Part shown: positions 27,483 through 36,094 of the stretch, in pieces | How the letters are laid out: each line of letters starts with the position of its first letter | How positions within the stretch are numbered: position 1 is the stretch's first letter | Assembly: GCF_005886345.1 (NCBI RefSeq) | Contig: NZ_PNEC01000021.1 | Span: 301,909-365,908 of the forward strand | Length of the DNA: 64,000 nucleotides | DNA from: Pseudoalteromonas phenolica | GTDB lineage: Bacteria > Pseudomonadota > Gammaproteobacteria > Enterobacterales > Alteromonadaceae | Direction: 5' to 3' | Notes under the pieces: generated by a model | Databases searched by the model: none | Told to the model about the DNA's origin: nothing | The model's input: only the letters and a program-made list of their open reading frames with translations | Program-made: the position numbers and the translations under genes

Positions 27483-29978
27483 TTAGAAGTTAACGGTTAC
27501 TTCATTAGAACATGCCGTTGATGTATCACACACTTTATAAACAAATTGTGTGCCAGCAACACGACGTTCTCTATCACGATAGATCCCCGTATTTTCTACT
27601 GTCGCTATTTTTTCACCGTTTCGGTAAATATCGACCATTTCAGATGAACTGCCTTGATAAGCGATATCAACTCGTAATTTTCCTAAACGCGATTTATAAG
27701 CTCGTTTCACTTCAAGTTCAATATTTACATCCGTTACAGTGACAGTCATAGTTTTAGTATCACTCAATCCTTCTGAGTCTGTTGCCGTCAGTGTCACAGT
27801 ATAAGTACCTGCATTAGCATACGTATGTGTTGGGTTTTGCTCCGTTGATGAATTAGCATCTCCAAAATCCCAACTCCAGCTTACGATGTCATTGTTTGCA
27901 TCGGTACTTGTGTCAGTAAAGTTGACCTCTAAATCGTTAATCTCTGCTTCAAAATCAGCGTTTGGTGCAACTGGACCTACTTCGCCTAAAGCTAAAAATG
28001 ACACAGACCAATTATTAAGATCACCAGTATCAGCCGCGTATGTATCAACAATTTTTAATGTCCAATCACCTAAAGTAGATTCGCCATTAAATGCTGAAGA
28101 AGAGAAACTTTGATCAATATCATCGTTGCTGCCACCTGCTTGGTTGTGCAATGTGGCAGTTGTACCTGCTGGTGAGGTTAAAGTAACAACTAAGTCACCA
28201 ATATAAGAGTGCGTAATGTTCAAATATGTCTCTGAGTCGAATATAGTTAGATCATCTTGAACATTAATGACTGACGATATACCTTCAGGTGAATCATCAG
28301 GAATAGCCACTGGCGTGTCATTGGTGTAAGTAAATTCATTCAACCCTTGAGGATTAACATATAAACCTAATGTTTGAGATTTGAGAAGATCACCGCTTGT
28401 TGCAGTTACTTCAAACTCATAAGCACCCCATTGAGTGTCAGCAAATGTAGGCACGTTTACTTGGAAGCTCTCTCCAGGACTGACAGTCTCTTTAGAAAGT
28501 GATGCTCCATCTAGGTTGCCAGTAAGCGTTAACGAAACAACGCCATCCCAATCCGCGATTGAACCTACTTCAAATGTATAAGTCGCGGTATCACCGGCTG
28601 TTAAAGTTACATTAGTAGGCGCCACTGATAATTTAAATCCAGGTGTGGGATCTGCGTCTAATAACGCATTATGAACATTCAGACGTTTGCCAGAAACTGT
28701 TTTACCAGACAAAGCAGCGTTATCATCACCACTGTTCATTAAAAGTGATTTAAGTTCAACAGCTGTTAGCTCTGAATTTACTGATAATACTAATGCAGCT
28801 GCACCTGCAACATGAGGAGTCGCCATTGATGTACCAGAGAAAGAGTCATATCCACCACCTGGCACCGTAGACAAAATCGCTGACCCCGGTGCACCCATAT
28901 CAACTGTTGTCAGGCCCCATTGCGAGAAGCCAGACATTGTATCGTTAGATGTTGTACTGGCTACTGCTAAAATGCTTTCATGATCATAGCCTGATGGGTA
29001 TGAGTCATTTACATCGTTATCCACAGCGCTATTACCTGCAGCAGCAACAAATAAGATATCCGCTTGCTCTGATGCAGTAATGGCATCCGCTAATGCTTGG
29101 CTGTAACCACCGCCACCCCAGCTGTTATTCAGAACACGAAGGTTTACACCACTGTTTTTCAGATCAACCATGTAATCGATACATTCAATGGCATCAGATG
29201 TAGAACCAGAGCCCGATGCACTCAAGAACTTACAACCTGCAATTGCCACATCATGGTTAACACCAACAACACCCAAGCCATTATTACCTGAAGCACCAAT
29301 CGTACCAGCTACGTGTGTGCCGTGACCATTGTCATCCATTGGATCACCTGAGCCAGAAATGGCATCAATACCATAAACATCATCAATATAGCCATTGCCG
29401 TCATTATCAATACCATCATCTGCTATTTCACCTGGGTTTACCCATGCATTTGCAATAAGATCTGGGTGTGTATAGTCAACACCCGTATCAATAACACCTA
29501 CAACAATGCCTCGATCACCTGTAGAAATATCCCATGCTTCTGGCGCATCGATATCTGCATCATCAACGCCGCCAGTTTGTCCTGTATTGTGTAAGCCCCA
29601 TAACTCAGAAAAGCTTGTATCGTCGGGCATCACATTTGCTTGCACAATATAGTCTGGCTCTGCATATAAGACAGCAGAATTGTTTCGGATCTTAGACAAT
29701 GCATCTTTGACAGACATTTTGTCTAACTCAAATTTAGCCATTCGACCGTCTAGGATATTGCTGTATTTATCATCAACTTCGTCATTGTTCTTATCAGAGA
29801 TCTTAGCTAAAACTAAGTTTCTAACTGCTCGGCGGTTAGATAATGTCGAATCTTTTTTATAGACAACAATCACAGAATCGTCTTTGTAAGCATCTTTGTT
29901 TGATGCGCTTATTTCAACAGAAGCGTTTGCAAGAGCAGGAATAAACGCTAAAGACAGCGCAGAAAGTTTAAATTTCAT
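27483..29978 (-). CDS. Secreted S8 subtilisin-like protease with P domain and PKD domain
   Basis: The 831-residue exoenzyme has a signal peptide (MKFKLSALSLAFIPALANA) and an inhibitor-I9-like propeptide (about 30-112). The subtilase catalytic domain (about 120-440) has triad Asp164 (GVIDTGVDYTHPDL), His219 (NGHGTHVAG) and Ser384 (SGTSMATPH), with the oxyanion Asn316 in AAGNS. A beta-sandwich domain is followed by a proprotein-convertase P domain (about 545-660, FTYTNDTPVAIPDDSPEGISS) and a PKD domain (about 675-755, VSWSWDFGDANSSTEQNPTHTYANAGTYTVTLTAT). A small C-terminal beta domain carries a likely disulfide. Marine relatives degrade collagen and other proteins. It is monocistronic. Confidence 0.95.
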   Translation of the reverse strand: MKFKLSALSLAFIPALANASVEISASNKDAYKDDSVIVVYKKDSTLSNRRAVRNLVLAKISDKNNDEVDDKYSNILDGRMAKFELDKMSVKDALSKIRNNSAVLYAEPDYIVQANVMPDDTSFSELWGLHNTGQTGGVDDADIDAPEAWDISTGDRGIVVGVIDTGVDYTHPDLIANAWVNPGEIADDGIDNDGNGYIDDVYGIDAISGSGDPMDDNGHGTHVAGTIGASGNNGLGVVGVNHDVAIAGCKFLSASGSGSTSDAIECIDYMVDLKNSGVNLRVLNNSWGGGGYSQALADAITASEQADILFVAAAGNSAVDNDVNDSYPSGYDHESILAVASTTSNDTMSGFSQWGLTTVDMGAPGSAILSTVPGGGYDSFSGTSMATPHVAGAAALVLSVNSELTAVELKSLLMNSGDDNAALSGKTVSGKRLNVHNALLDADPTPGFKLSVAPTNVTLTAGDTATYTFEVGSIADWDGVVSLTLTGNLDGASLSKETVSPGESFQVNVPTFADTQWGAYEFEVTATSGDLLKSQTLGLYVNPQGLNEFTYTNDTPVAIPDDSPEGISSVINVQDDLTIFDSETYLNITHSYIGDLVVTLTSPAGTTATLHNQAGGSNDDIDQSFSSSAFNGESTLGDWTLKIVDTYAADTGDLNNWSVSFLALGEVGPVAPNADFEAEINDLEVNFTDTSTDANNDIVSWSWDFGDANSSTEQNPTHTYANAGTYTVTLTATDSEGLSDTKTMTVTVTDVNIELEVKRAYKSRLGKLRVDIAYQGSSSEMVDIYRNGEKIATVENTGIYRDRERRVAGTQFVYKVCDTSTACSNEVTVNF

Positions 29979-30346
29979 TTATGAATCCATATTTATCATG
30001 GCCAAAATTTTGACCCGTTTAATAGACCCTTTGTTTAATGACTAACAAATTTTTTCAATTGGAATTAAGCAACATCTATACTATAAACAGATTCAAATTC
30101 ACCAATCTAGCGACGAAACATAAAACACAACTTTTTTTGTATGAATTTTTTCATAAAGAACTAAAACCATAATTATTTAGCATTCGGAACCAACCAAAAA
30201 CCACCCTTTCTCATTAATTAAAGAAGCAAATATAAAAGCAAGACAATGATATTAATTGATTTTTTCAAATACAAAAAATAGGTGATATTTATAATTGTTC
30301 TAAGATATTAAAGTTTTATCTGAATTTTAGTACTTGATAAAAAGAT
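29979..30346. other. Divergent promoter region of the subtilase and curli genes
   Basis: This 368-base AT-rich gap separates the minus-strand protease from plus-strand csgB. It must hold the curli structural promoter and the CsgD target sites, but I could not place them by eye. No gene seen. Confidence 0.5.
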
Positions 30347-30838
30347 ATGACTACTGACAAAAAAAACCGTCTTATTAAACTTAAAAAGCAATTCAACTGC
30401 AGTTTGTTCATTGCCCCTCTTTTGCTTACTAAGACATTTGCTTGTCATGCTGATGATCTTGTTTCTGGTACTGATTTACAAAACTCTCCTTTGTCATTAA
30501 GTCTAGCAACTAGCTTAGTCGTCACAATGAACAATACTGTTCAACACTTAGCTATAAATCAATACGGAATTAATAACCAAGTAATTGTTAACCAAACGGC
30601 GGATATGGTTAACGGCGTCAAGATTACTCAAAATGGCACACATAACCTGGCTAACGTTACTCAATCGGGTGCTAATAATACAGTTAACCTCTTGCAACAA
30701 GGTTACGGTAATTTAGTTGACGTTTTCCAAGAAGGTGATGCTAATACCGTCAACGTAACACAGACAGGTGAGCAAACTTTTGTTGTTCATCAAATTGGTA
30801 ACGAAATGCTAGTAAATATAACCCAATATAAAAACTAG
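30347..30838 (+). CDS. csgB: Curlin minor subunit, CsgB-like nucleator
   Basis: The 163-residue protein has a signal peptide that probably cleaves after TFACHA. Five or so curlin repeats of about 22 residues follow (for example GVKITQNGTHNLANVTQSGANNTVNLLQQGYGNLVDVFQ in parts), with the regular Gln/Asn ladder that builds the amyloid core. Length and the position before the larger curlin fit CsgB, which nucleates CsgA on the cell surface. The start has a weak ribosome-binding site (AAAAAGAT). It is 13 bases before csgA and clearly in one transcript with it. The last repeat lacks the full pattern, as in other CsgB proteins. Confidence 0.88.
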   Translation: MTTDKKNRLIKLKKQFNCSLFIAPLLLTKTFACHADDLVSGTDLQNSPLSLSLATSLVVTMNNTVQHLAINQYGINNQVIVNQTADMVNGVKITQNGTHNLANVTQSGANNTVNLLQQGYGNLVDVFQEGDANTVNVTQTGEQTFVVHQIGNEMLVNITQYKN

Positions 30839-30851
30839 AACGGAGAATACA

Positions 30852-32303
30852 GTGAAATTACAGAAATCAATTATCACAGCAGCTGTACTTTTAGCTCTCG
30901 GCGCAAGCAACTATGCCATTGCAGCCGATAAAGACACTAAAGGTGAAGCAAAACCTATCAATACCCAACTAATGGCAAATGCAGCTGGCAACGTGATCGA
31001 ATTGTCTCAAACATCTGATTCATCAGCTGTACTTGGTAATGAAGCCTTGCTATCACAAGAAGGTGATTTAAACGGTATCAGTGCAACCGTCAACGGTGAG
31101 AATAATATCACTGAAGTTGCTCAAATTGGAGCAAACAATATCGCTATCACTACTTCTTTAGGTCAATCGAATACTCAAATAATCAGTCAAGATGGTTCAA
31201 ATAATATCTCGCAGAGCACTGTTGAGGGGACTGAGAATACAATTACTTTAACACAGTCAGGTGAAGGGTATTTGGGTTTTGGTAATGAATCTATTAATTC
31301 TGTGAACGGTAACGATAACAGCATTACTGTTGAACAAGGTGAAGGCGGTCATTGGTCTTATAATACAAACCTAAATGGTAGCGGCAATACTGTCGAAACA
31401 TCACAAAATGGTCAATGGAATGAAATATATTTAGACAACATTATTGGCGATGACAATACTATCGAAGTTGAGCAAGATGGGTATTGGAACACTACTCGAG
31501 TGACCGCACTGCAAGGTAGCTCAAACGAGTTAGACTTTGTTCAAAATGGTGATCGCAACAGTATTTCGATTGAAGACGTTAGCGGTGACCAAAACGACAT
31601 AGAAATTGATCAAGACGGCAATAGTAACGCGGCTGTGTCTAATATCTTTATTGGTTCTGACAATGAAGTATCTGTTAACCAAACTGGTGACGAAAACAGT
31701 GCTACATTTGATGTTATTGGCGAAGACAATGACTTTAATACAACTCAAGCAGGTATGTTAAACTCTGCATATGTAGGTGGATTAGGTGAGTCTAATTCAT
31801 TCTCGATTTTCCAAGCTGGTGATTCAAATGAAGGTCATATTGTCAACTTTAACGGCGATAATAACGATATCGACATCATTCAGTCAGGTGACGAGAATGT
31901 TGCAATCGCACAAGCCTCGGTAGATAACAACGCGTTAACTGCCGATAACAACGATATTAATGTTACTCAATCAGGTAGCATGAATGACACTGTCATCAAT
32001 TTGAGCACAACTTTTGATACAAATGATAATATCATCAATGTCAATCAAGATGGTGATTTGAACGCCCTAGATATTTTGGTCGAAGGTAATAATCACTCTA
32101 TCGATATCGCTCAAATAGGCGATGATAACATAGTGACTGGCAGCAATGGCGAAGCTATGTTAATTGAAGGTTCTGACATTTCTTTAAGTATTAGTCAAAC
32201 CGGTTTAGGTAATATCGTTGAAGGATCTATCACTAATGCTTCTGGCAGTGTGTCAATTACTCAAGTTGGTGATTGGAATAGCGCAACCATAACGCAAAAA
32301 TAA
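30852..32303 (+). CDS. csgA: Major curlin subunit, very long acidic CsgA-like amyloid protein
   Basis: The 483-residue protein starts at a GTG preceded by GGAG 9 bases upstream. A signal peptide ends in NYAIAA. About nineteen curlin-type repeats of 20-28 residues then fill the whole protein, each with the pattern GxxNxIxxxQxGxxN, for example GDDNTIEVEQDGYWN and GSDNEVSVNQTGDEN. Enterobacterial CsgA has five repeats in about 150 residues, so this subunit is about three times longer. Asp and Glu replace many neutral residues, making it strongly acidic. CsgA is secreted through CsgG and polymerises into curli fibres for biofilm and surface adhesion. A hairpin with T run follows directly. Confidence 0.9.
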   Translation: MKLQKSIITAAVLLALGASNYAIAADKDTKGEAKPINTQLMANAAGNVIELSQTSDSSAVLGNEALLSQEGDLNGISATVNGENNITEVAQIGANNIAITTSLGQSNTQIISQDGSNNISQSTVEGTENTITLTQSGEGYLGFGNESINSVNGNDNSITVEQGEGGHWSYNTNLNGSGNTVETSQNGQWNEIYLDNIIGDDNTIEVEQDGYWNTTRVTALQGSSNELDFVQNGDRNSISIEDVSGDQNDIEIDQDGNSNAAVSNIFIGSDNEVSVNQTGDENSATFDVIGEDNDFNTTQAGMLNSAYVGGLGESNSFSIFQAGDSNEGHIVNFNGDNNDIDIIQSGDENVAIAQASVDNNALTADNNDINVTQSGSMNDTVINLSTTFDTNDNIINVNQDGDLNALDILVEGNNHSIDIAQIGDDNIVTGSNGEAMLIEGSDISLSISQTGLGNIVEGSITNASGSVSITQVGDWNSATITQK

Positions 32304-32318
32304 AACTGTAATGTAATT

Positions 32319-32345
32319 AAGGGGAGTCCACTCCCCTTTTTGTGT
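32319..32345 (+). terminator. Terminator between csgA and the csgEFG genes
   Basis: Stem AAGGGGAG / CTCCCCTT with a 4-base loop and a T run. It should cut transcription after the abundant curlin genes, leaving lower read-through into csgEFG or requiring a separate promoter. Confidence 0.85.
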
Positions 32346-32726
32346 ATGCTGTATAAATTATTTCTATTAATACTTTTAAATCTGCCATTTTCGCTACTTT
32401 GTAGTGAAGTTGAAATTGGTGGAATACTTTTAGACAACACAAGAAGTCGTCAAGGCCACGAATTCTTCACTGCATTTAGTCAATTATGGCGAGATGTACC
32501 AAATACAAATGGACATATCGTTGTTATCAATGAAATCGTAATTCCTCGTTCTGGAACTCGGCTAACCGTTAATTTAAATAATAAGAAGATTTATGTGACC
32601 CATTTGGGCAGACGACAAACACCTGTAAAGCCTCGCGTAGAACAATCCGTTTTAATTCTGATAGAGGCCTTAGCACAATCACAATTAGATCAAAACAATC
32701 CCGACTTAGCAACAAATGGATGGTAG
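32346..32726 (+). CDS. csgE: Curli assembly factor CsgE
   Basis: Started at the ATG at 32346 the protein has 126 residues with a signal peptide (LFLLILLNLPFSLLCS). The conserved CsgE beginning EIGGILLDNTRSRQGHEFFTAFSQLWRDV and the segment NEIVIPRSGTRLTVNLNNKKIYVTHLGRR are both present. CsgE is a periplasmic adaptor that caps CsgG and selects curlin for secretion. The start codon lies directly after the terminator T run and lacks a clear ribosome-binding site, so expression is probably low. csgF starts 3 bases after its stop. Confidence 0.88.
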   Translation: MLYKLFLLILLNLPFSLLCSEVEIGGILLDNTRSRQGHEFFTAFSQLWRDVPNTNGHIVVINEIVIPRSGTRLTVNLNNKKIYVTHLGRRQTPVKPRVEQSVLILIEALAQSQLDQNNPDLATNGW

Positions 32727-32728
32727 TA

Positions 32729-33163
32729 ATGAATAAAGTCAATATCACCACTTTCGTAGCACTGATGCTATTACAAACAATATCAATTAATACCCAAGCA
32801 TCTGAACTTGTTTACAAACCGCTAAACCCAAGTTTTGGTGGTAACCCTATGAATGGTAGCTTTCTTTTGGGCAAAGCAAATGCACAAAATAAGCATAAAG
32901 CGCCAGTCGCAAATAAATCATATGCTGAAAAATTTCAGGAATCACTTGAACGCGCTTACATCAGTAAAATGGTGAGAGAAATAACTGATATGGCATTTGG
33001 AGAAGACGCTGACAGTAATTTTTTTGGAGAAGACTCTATTTTTAGTAGTGGTGATTATGAGATATTGGTGTTAACAAGTAATAGCGATGCCATAACGGTT
33101 CAAATTACCAATACGATTACTGGTGAAGTCACCGTTATTGAGGTACCAAGGTACGGTGGCTAG
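32729..33163 (+). CDS. csgF: Curli assembly factor CsgF
   Basis: The start at 32729 (MNKVNITTFVALMLLQ) follows the csgE stop by 2 bases and gives 144 residues with a signal peptide. The mature N-terminus ELVYKPLNPSFGGNPMNGSFLLGKANAQN is the diagnostic CsgF segment that inserts into the CsgG pore. CsgF anchors CsgB at the outer surface so that fibres stay attached. The C-terminal part ends in a short beta region (ITVQITNTITGEVTVIEVP). The stop is one base before the csgG start, so the genes are translationally close. Confidence 0.92.
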   Translation: MNKVNITTFVALMLLQTISINTQASELVYKPLNPSFGGNPMNGSFLLGKANAQNKHKAPVANKSYAEKFQESLERAYISKMVREITDMAFGEDADSNFFGEDSIFSSGDYEILVLTSNSDAITVQITNTITGEVTVIEVPRYGG

Positions 33164-33164
33164 C

Positions 33165-33935
33165 ATGAATTTTAGAATAACAATCCTATTATTAATGCTT
33201 TTGATGATATCTGCATGTAGTAGCATTGAACGTCTCATCCCACCAAGTATTAATACGGCAATAAAAATAGAAGAATCTGAAACTTTTAAAGAGCTTAAAG
33301 CATTACCTAAACCGATAGGCGCCATTCCTGTTTCAGTATACGCATTTAGAGACCAAACCGGACAGTATAAGCCACAAGCAAATATTAGTTCATTCTCAAC
33401 CGCGGTCACTCAAGGAGCAACATCAATCTTGATGCAAGCTTTGAGCGACTCAGATTGGTTTTTACCCGTTGAGAGAGAGGGTCTTCAAAACATATTAACT
33501 GAGCGAAAGATAACACGGGCTTCAAATAAAAATAACGCTCAAGCTGAATTACCCCCTTTAACAACCGCGAAGATTATTTTAGAGGGCGGTATTATTAGTT
33601 ATGATTCAAATATCAAAACGGGTGGATTTGGTGCCGAATATTTCGGTATTGGCTCCTCTGAGCTTTACAGAGAAGATGTCATATCTGTGTATATGCGTGC
33701 GATTGATGTTAGAACAGGGCAAGTTCTGGTTTCTGTTTCAACAAGTAAGACTGTACTAAGTACAGAAGCTCGAGCCGGTTTTTTTCGCTATGTTAGTTTT
33801 AAGCGTTTAGCCGAGGCTGAAGCAGGCTATACAAGCAATGAACCCATGCATATCTGCGTTAAACAAGCATTAGAAAAGGCAATCACAGAGCTGGTAAAAA
33901 AAGGGTTACAAAAGCGTGTATGGAAAGCTCAATAG
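33165..33935 (+). CDS. csgG: Curli secretion channel CsgG
   Basis: The 256-residue protein begins at ATG 33165 with a lipoprotein signal (LLLMLLMISAC). The CsgG fold is recognised by PIGAIPVSVYAFRDQTGQYKPQANISSFSTAVTQGATSILMQAL, then GLQNILTERKITRASN and IILEGGIISYDSNIKTGGFGAEYFGIG. CsgG forms a nonameric outer-membrane channel through which CsgA and CsgB leave the cell. Length is close to the enterobacterial protein (about 277 residues). A longer reading from 33123 overlaps csgF and is rejected. A hairpin after the gene ends the operon. Confidence 0.95.
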   Translation: MNFRITILLLMLLMISACSSIERLIPPSINTAIKIEESETFKELKALPKPIGAIPVSVYAFRDQTGQYKPQANISSFSTAVTQGATSILMQALSDSDWFLPVEREGLQNILTERKITRASNKNNAQAELPPLTTAKIILEGGIISYDSNIKTGGFGAEYFGIGSSELYREDVISVYMRAIDVRTGQVLVSVSTSKTVLSTEARAGFFRYVSFKRLAEAEAGYTSNEPMHICVKQALEKAITELVKKGLQKRVWKAQ

Positions 33936-33977
33936 GCTAAACTATTTTAGACAAGCGATGTGAGTAAGAGAATTATA

Positions 33978-34003
33978 AAGTAGCACGGTAGGTGCTACTT
34001 TCT
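33978..34003. terminator. Terminator between convergent csgG and csgD-like gene
   Basis: Stem AAGTAGCAC / GTGCTACTT with a 5-base loop, placed between two convergent stop codons. Confidence 0.75.
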
Positions 34004-34007
34004 GTCA

Positions 34008-34712
34008 TCAGTTTAATGTTGGATCTATGTGCTTAGTTGATTGTAACGACCAAGTAATCAACTCTATTCGATTTCTTGAGTTAGTTTTTCTAAAAATACT
34101 ATAAATATGTGTTTTTACTGTGTTAGTGCTGATATTAAGTTGATCAGCAATTTCATGATTTTTCGACCCTTTGGTAACTAAATCAATAATAGTGTTTTCA
34201 CGTTTTGTCAATGTTGGGAAAATAACCTTATCAGTTAATTTATCAAGCGTTGATATACTGGATTTGTTTTTCTTTAGCAAATAAGAAAACGCTTGATTCA
34301 TTGATGAGCGTTTAAACCAGCGTTCGTTATTTTTAACTTCATTTAACCCTTTCAATATAATGTCTGACCTATCTGATAAATAAAAGATACCCTGAAAGCC
34401 AGATAGTAATAGCTGCCTCTCGCATAACTGCTCGTTATGTACGTTAAATAAAACAACTTTATTATGTTTGGCTAATTGTAAAATATTATTTGGAATTGCC
34501 TCACTCCAATCGCAATGAAACAGGTCGATAAAATATATATCATAATACTCATTTAACTGTTGTTCGGAGTGTCTACTTTGTAATGTTATGTTAAGTGAAC
34601 ACACTTTCATTAAACTTACAAAACTATCTAAAGCAACTTTGTGTGAGTTGTTTTGGATAGTGTCATTCGAAGTAAGTACCTTTGCATTCATAGATGCTAA
34701 TTTAGAGTTCAT
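34008..34712 (-). CDS. csgD: LuxR-family regulator, CsgD-like
   Basis: Started at the ATG at 34712, which has AAGGAAA 6 bases upstream, the protein has 234 residues. The C-terminal LuxR helix-turn-helix is clear (LTKRENTIIDLVTKGSKNHEIADQLNISTNTVKTHIYSIFRKT). The N-terminal half is a degenerate receiver-like domain (YDIYFIDLFHCDW) without the full phosphorylation pocket, as in CsgD. CsgD activates curli genes and biofilm formation. The gene is convergent with csgG, unlike the enterobacterial divergent layout. A leader of over 700 bases without a gene lies upstream. Confidence 0.82.
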   Translation of the reverse strand: MNSKLASMNAKVLTSNDTIQNNSHKVALDSFVSLMKVCSLNITLQSRHSEQQLNEYYDIYFIDLFHCDWSEAIPNNILQLAKHNKVVLFNVHNEQLCERQLLLSGFQGIFYLSDRSDIILKGLNEVKNNERWFKRSSMNQAFSYLLKKNKSSISTLDKLTDKVIFPTLTKRENTIIDLVTKGSKNHEIADQLNISTNTVKTHIYSIFRKTNSRNRIELITWSLQSTKHIDPTLN

Positions 34713-34752
34713 AAATTTCCTTTTCAACCCCTTTACTTAAAGTTAACTTTTA

Positions 34753-34787
34753 AGACACAAATGTAACCATTAAATTATTTTGTGTCT
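34753..34787. promoter_or_regulatory. Inverted repeat just upstream of csgD
   Basis: AGACACAAA and TTTGTGTCT are perfect 9-bp arms 17 bases apart. The right edge of the csgD start lies 41 bases away, so it would sit in the promoter or leader. Confidence 0.5.
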
Positions 34788-34995
34788 ATACTTTGATACA
34801 AGCTATTGTTTGATTGTTATAAAATAGGGCTTTTGCTTATTTAGAATGGTTTTTTAGAATTTAATTAAAACAAAAATTATGCATGTAGTACATGCTATTT
34901 GAAAGAGTTGCTTTTCTAATTTAAAGCATTGTGATGTATATAAAATTCAATGTTTAAAGAGAAACCTTATCATAAATTTTGGATACAAAGCGGAC

Positions 34996-35017
34996 AATGT
35001 TTATTATAATAAACATT
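34996..35017. promoter_or_regulatory. 22-bp perfect palindrome in the csgD upstream region
   Basis: AATGTTTATTA followed directly by its reverse complement TAATAAACATT. It has no T run and lies about 285 bases before the csgD start, so a protein-binding site is more likely than a terminator. Confidence 0.5.
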
Positions 35018-35450
35018 AGTATTATTTGAGTGTTTTTTAATTCAAGTGTAAACGCAGTGTTAAAAACACCTCTAAAGTTAACAAAATATTTGAGTCTTAT
35101 AAACACGCTCTGTCTAGGGCATATCACTAATATTTGACTTTCATTTTTACAAAAATAATCTTTTTCAACATCCTCATGAGGATTATTTGAAGAACAAGAT
35201 AAAAAGTACCTTAGAGATAAGCCTAAATTTTGAGCATAGATGCTTATTATGCCTCTGTGAATTTAAAGTCCATCATAAATAAAGCAACGAAGAATAGTCC
35301 AAAGCATCCCCCTTAGCTTTAAGAAAAATAATTCTAAATATTAAATATGAAAATCATTTTTGCCTCAAAAAGAGATGCATAAAACAACTAGGATAAGAAC
35401 GTACGAAACAAACAAGTCAACGCACGTTTAAAAAATTAACTGACTGCGAT

Positions 35451-36059
35451 TTAACCGAATGAACGCGCTTTCAAATACGCTTCACGACTCTGTACATTAG
35501 CCAGATAACGGGCAATATTTTCACGGCCTTGTAGCAAGTTTAGGCTACCTGCAATTTCAAGTGTAATGGTCATCATAATGTCGGCCACTGAGAACTCATC
35601 GCCAGCAAAGTAGGTTTGCTGAGCTAGTACAGAATCTATATATGAGAAATCTAGATTTAATTCTTTCGCAATATACCCGTCCATCGGGTTAGTGCCACTG
35701 CGCTCTTCCATTTGCATCAGTAAGCTTGTGATCACAGGTAAGCCCAAAGAGCCTTCTGCAAAGTGCGACCATTCAACATATTGATAGTAGGCCTTGCTGC
35801 CTTTTTTTGGACGTAAACGCTGCTCTGTGTCTTGGTCAAGAATGTACTCCATAATTGCACCTGATTCACAGATCACTATGTCATTGTGCTCAATGATCGG
35901 CGCTTTATTTAATGGATGTACTTTGCCAAGACTTGCTGGCGCTAAACGCGTAGCCGCATCGCGTTCATGTTTCTCAACTTCATATGGCATACCTAATTCT
36001 TCTAATAGCCATAATACGCGGGTTGAACGCGATTGATTGAGATGATGTACTTTAATCAT
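35451..36059 (-). CDS. Glutathione S-transferase
   Basis: The 202-residue protein has the thioredoxin-like N-terminal domain (MIKVHHLNQSRSTRVLWLLEELGMPYEVEKHERD, residues 1-34 in parts), the glutathione-contact segment LNKAPIIEHNDIVICESGAIMEYIL (about 49-73) and an all-helical C-terminal domain with FAGDEFSVADIMM. The SRSTRVLWLLEEL motif is typical of beta-like bacterial GSTs. It conjugates glutathione to electrophiles or reduces peroxides in the cytoplasm. It lies 35 bases after the DJ-1/PfpI gene on the same strand and is divergent from a LysR gene, fitting an electrophile-response unit. Confidence 0.94.
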   Translation of the reverse strand: MIKVHHLNQSRSTRVLWLLEELGMPYEVEKHERDAATRLAPASLGKVHPLNKAPIIEHNDIVICESGAIMEYILDQDTEQRLRPKKGSKAYYQYVEWSHFAEGSLGLPVITSLLMQMEERSGTNPMDGYIAKELNLDFSYIDSVLAQQTYFAGDEFSVADIMMTITLEIAGSLNLLQGRENIARYLANVQSREAYLKARSFG

Positions 36060-36094
36060 AAATCATTCCTTATTTAATAGATGTTGTTAGACCA

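Larger units (their letters stand above)
34713..35450. other. Long AT-rich region upstream of the csgD-like gene
   Basis: There is no gene in about 740 bases. It holds three marked palindromes: 34753-34787 (9-bp arms), 34996-35017 (22-bp perfect) and 35170-35183 (14-bp perfect). csgD promoters in other bacteria are long and integrate many regulators, so a complex control region is the simplest reading. A small RNA cannot be excluded. Confidence 0.55.

Noticed and set aside
30347..34712. A missing csgC gene treated as a defect
   Set aside because: CsgC is absent from many curli operons outside Enterobacteriaceae, so absence is not unusual.
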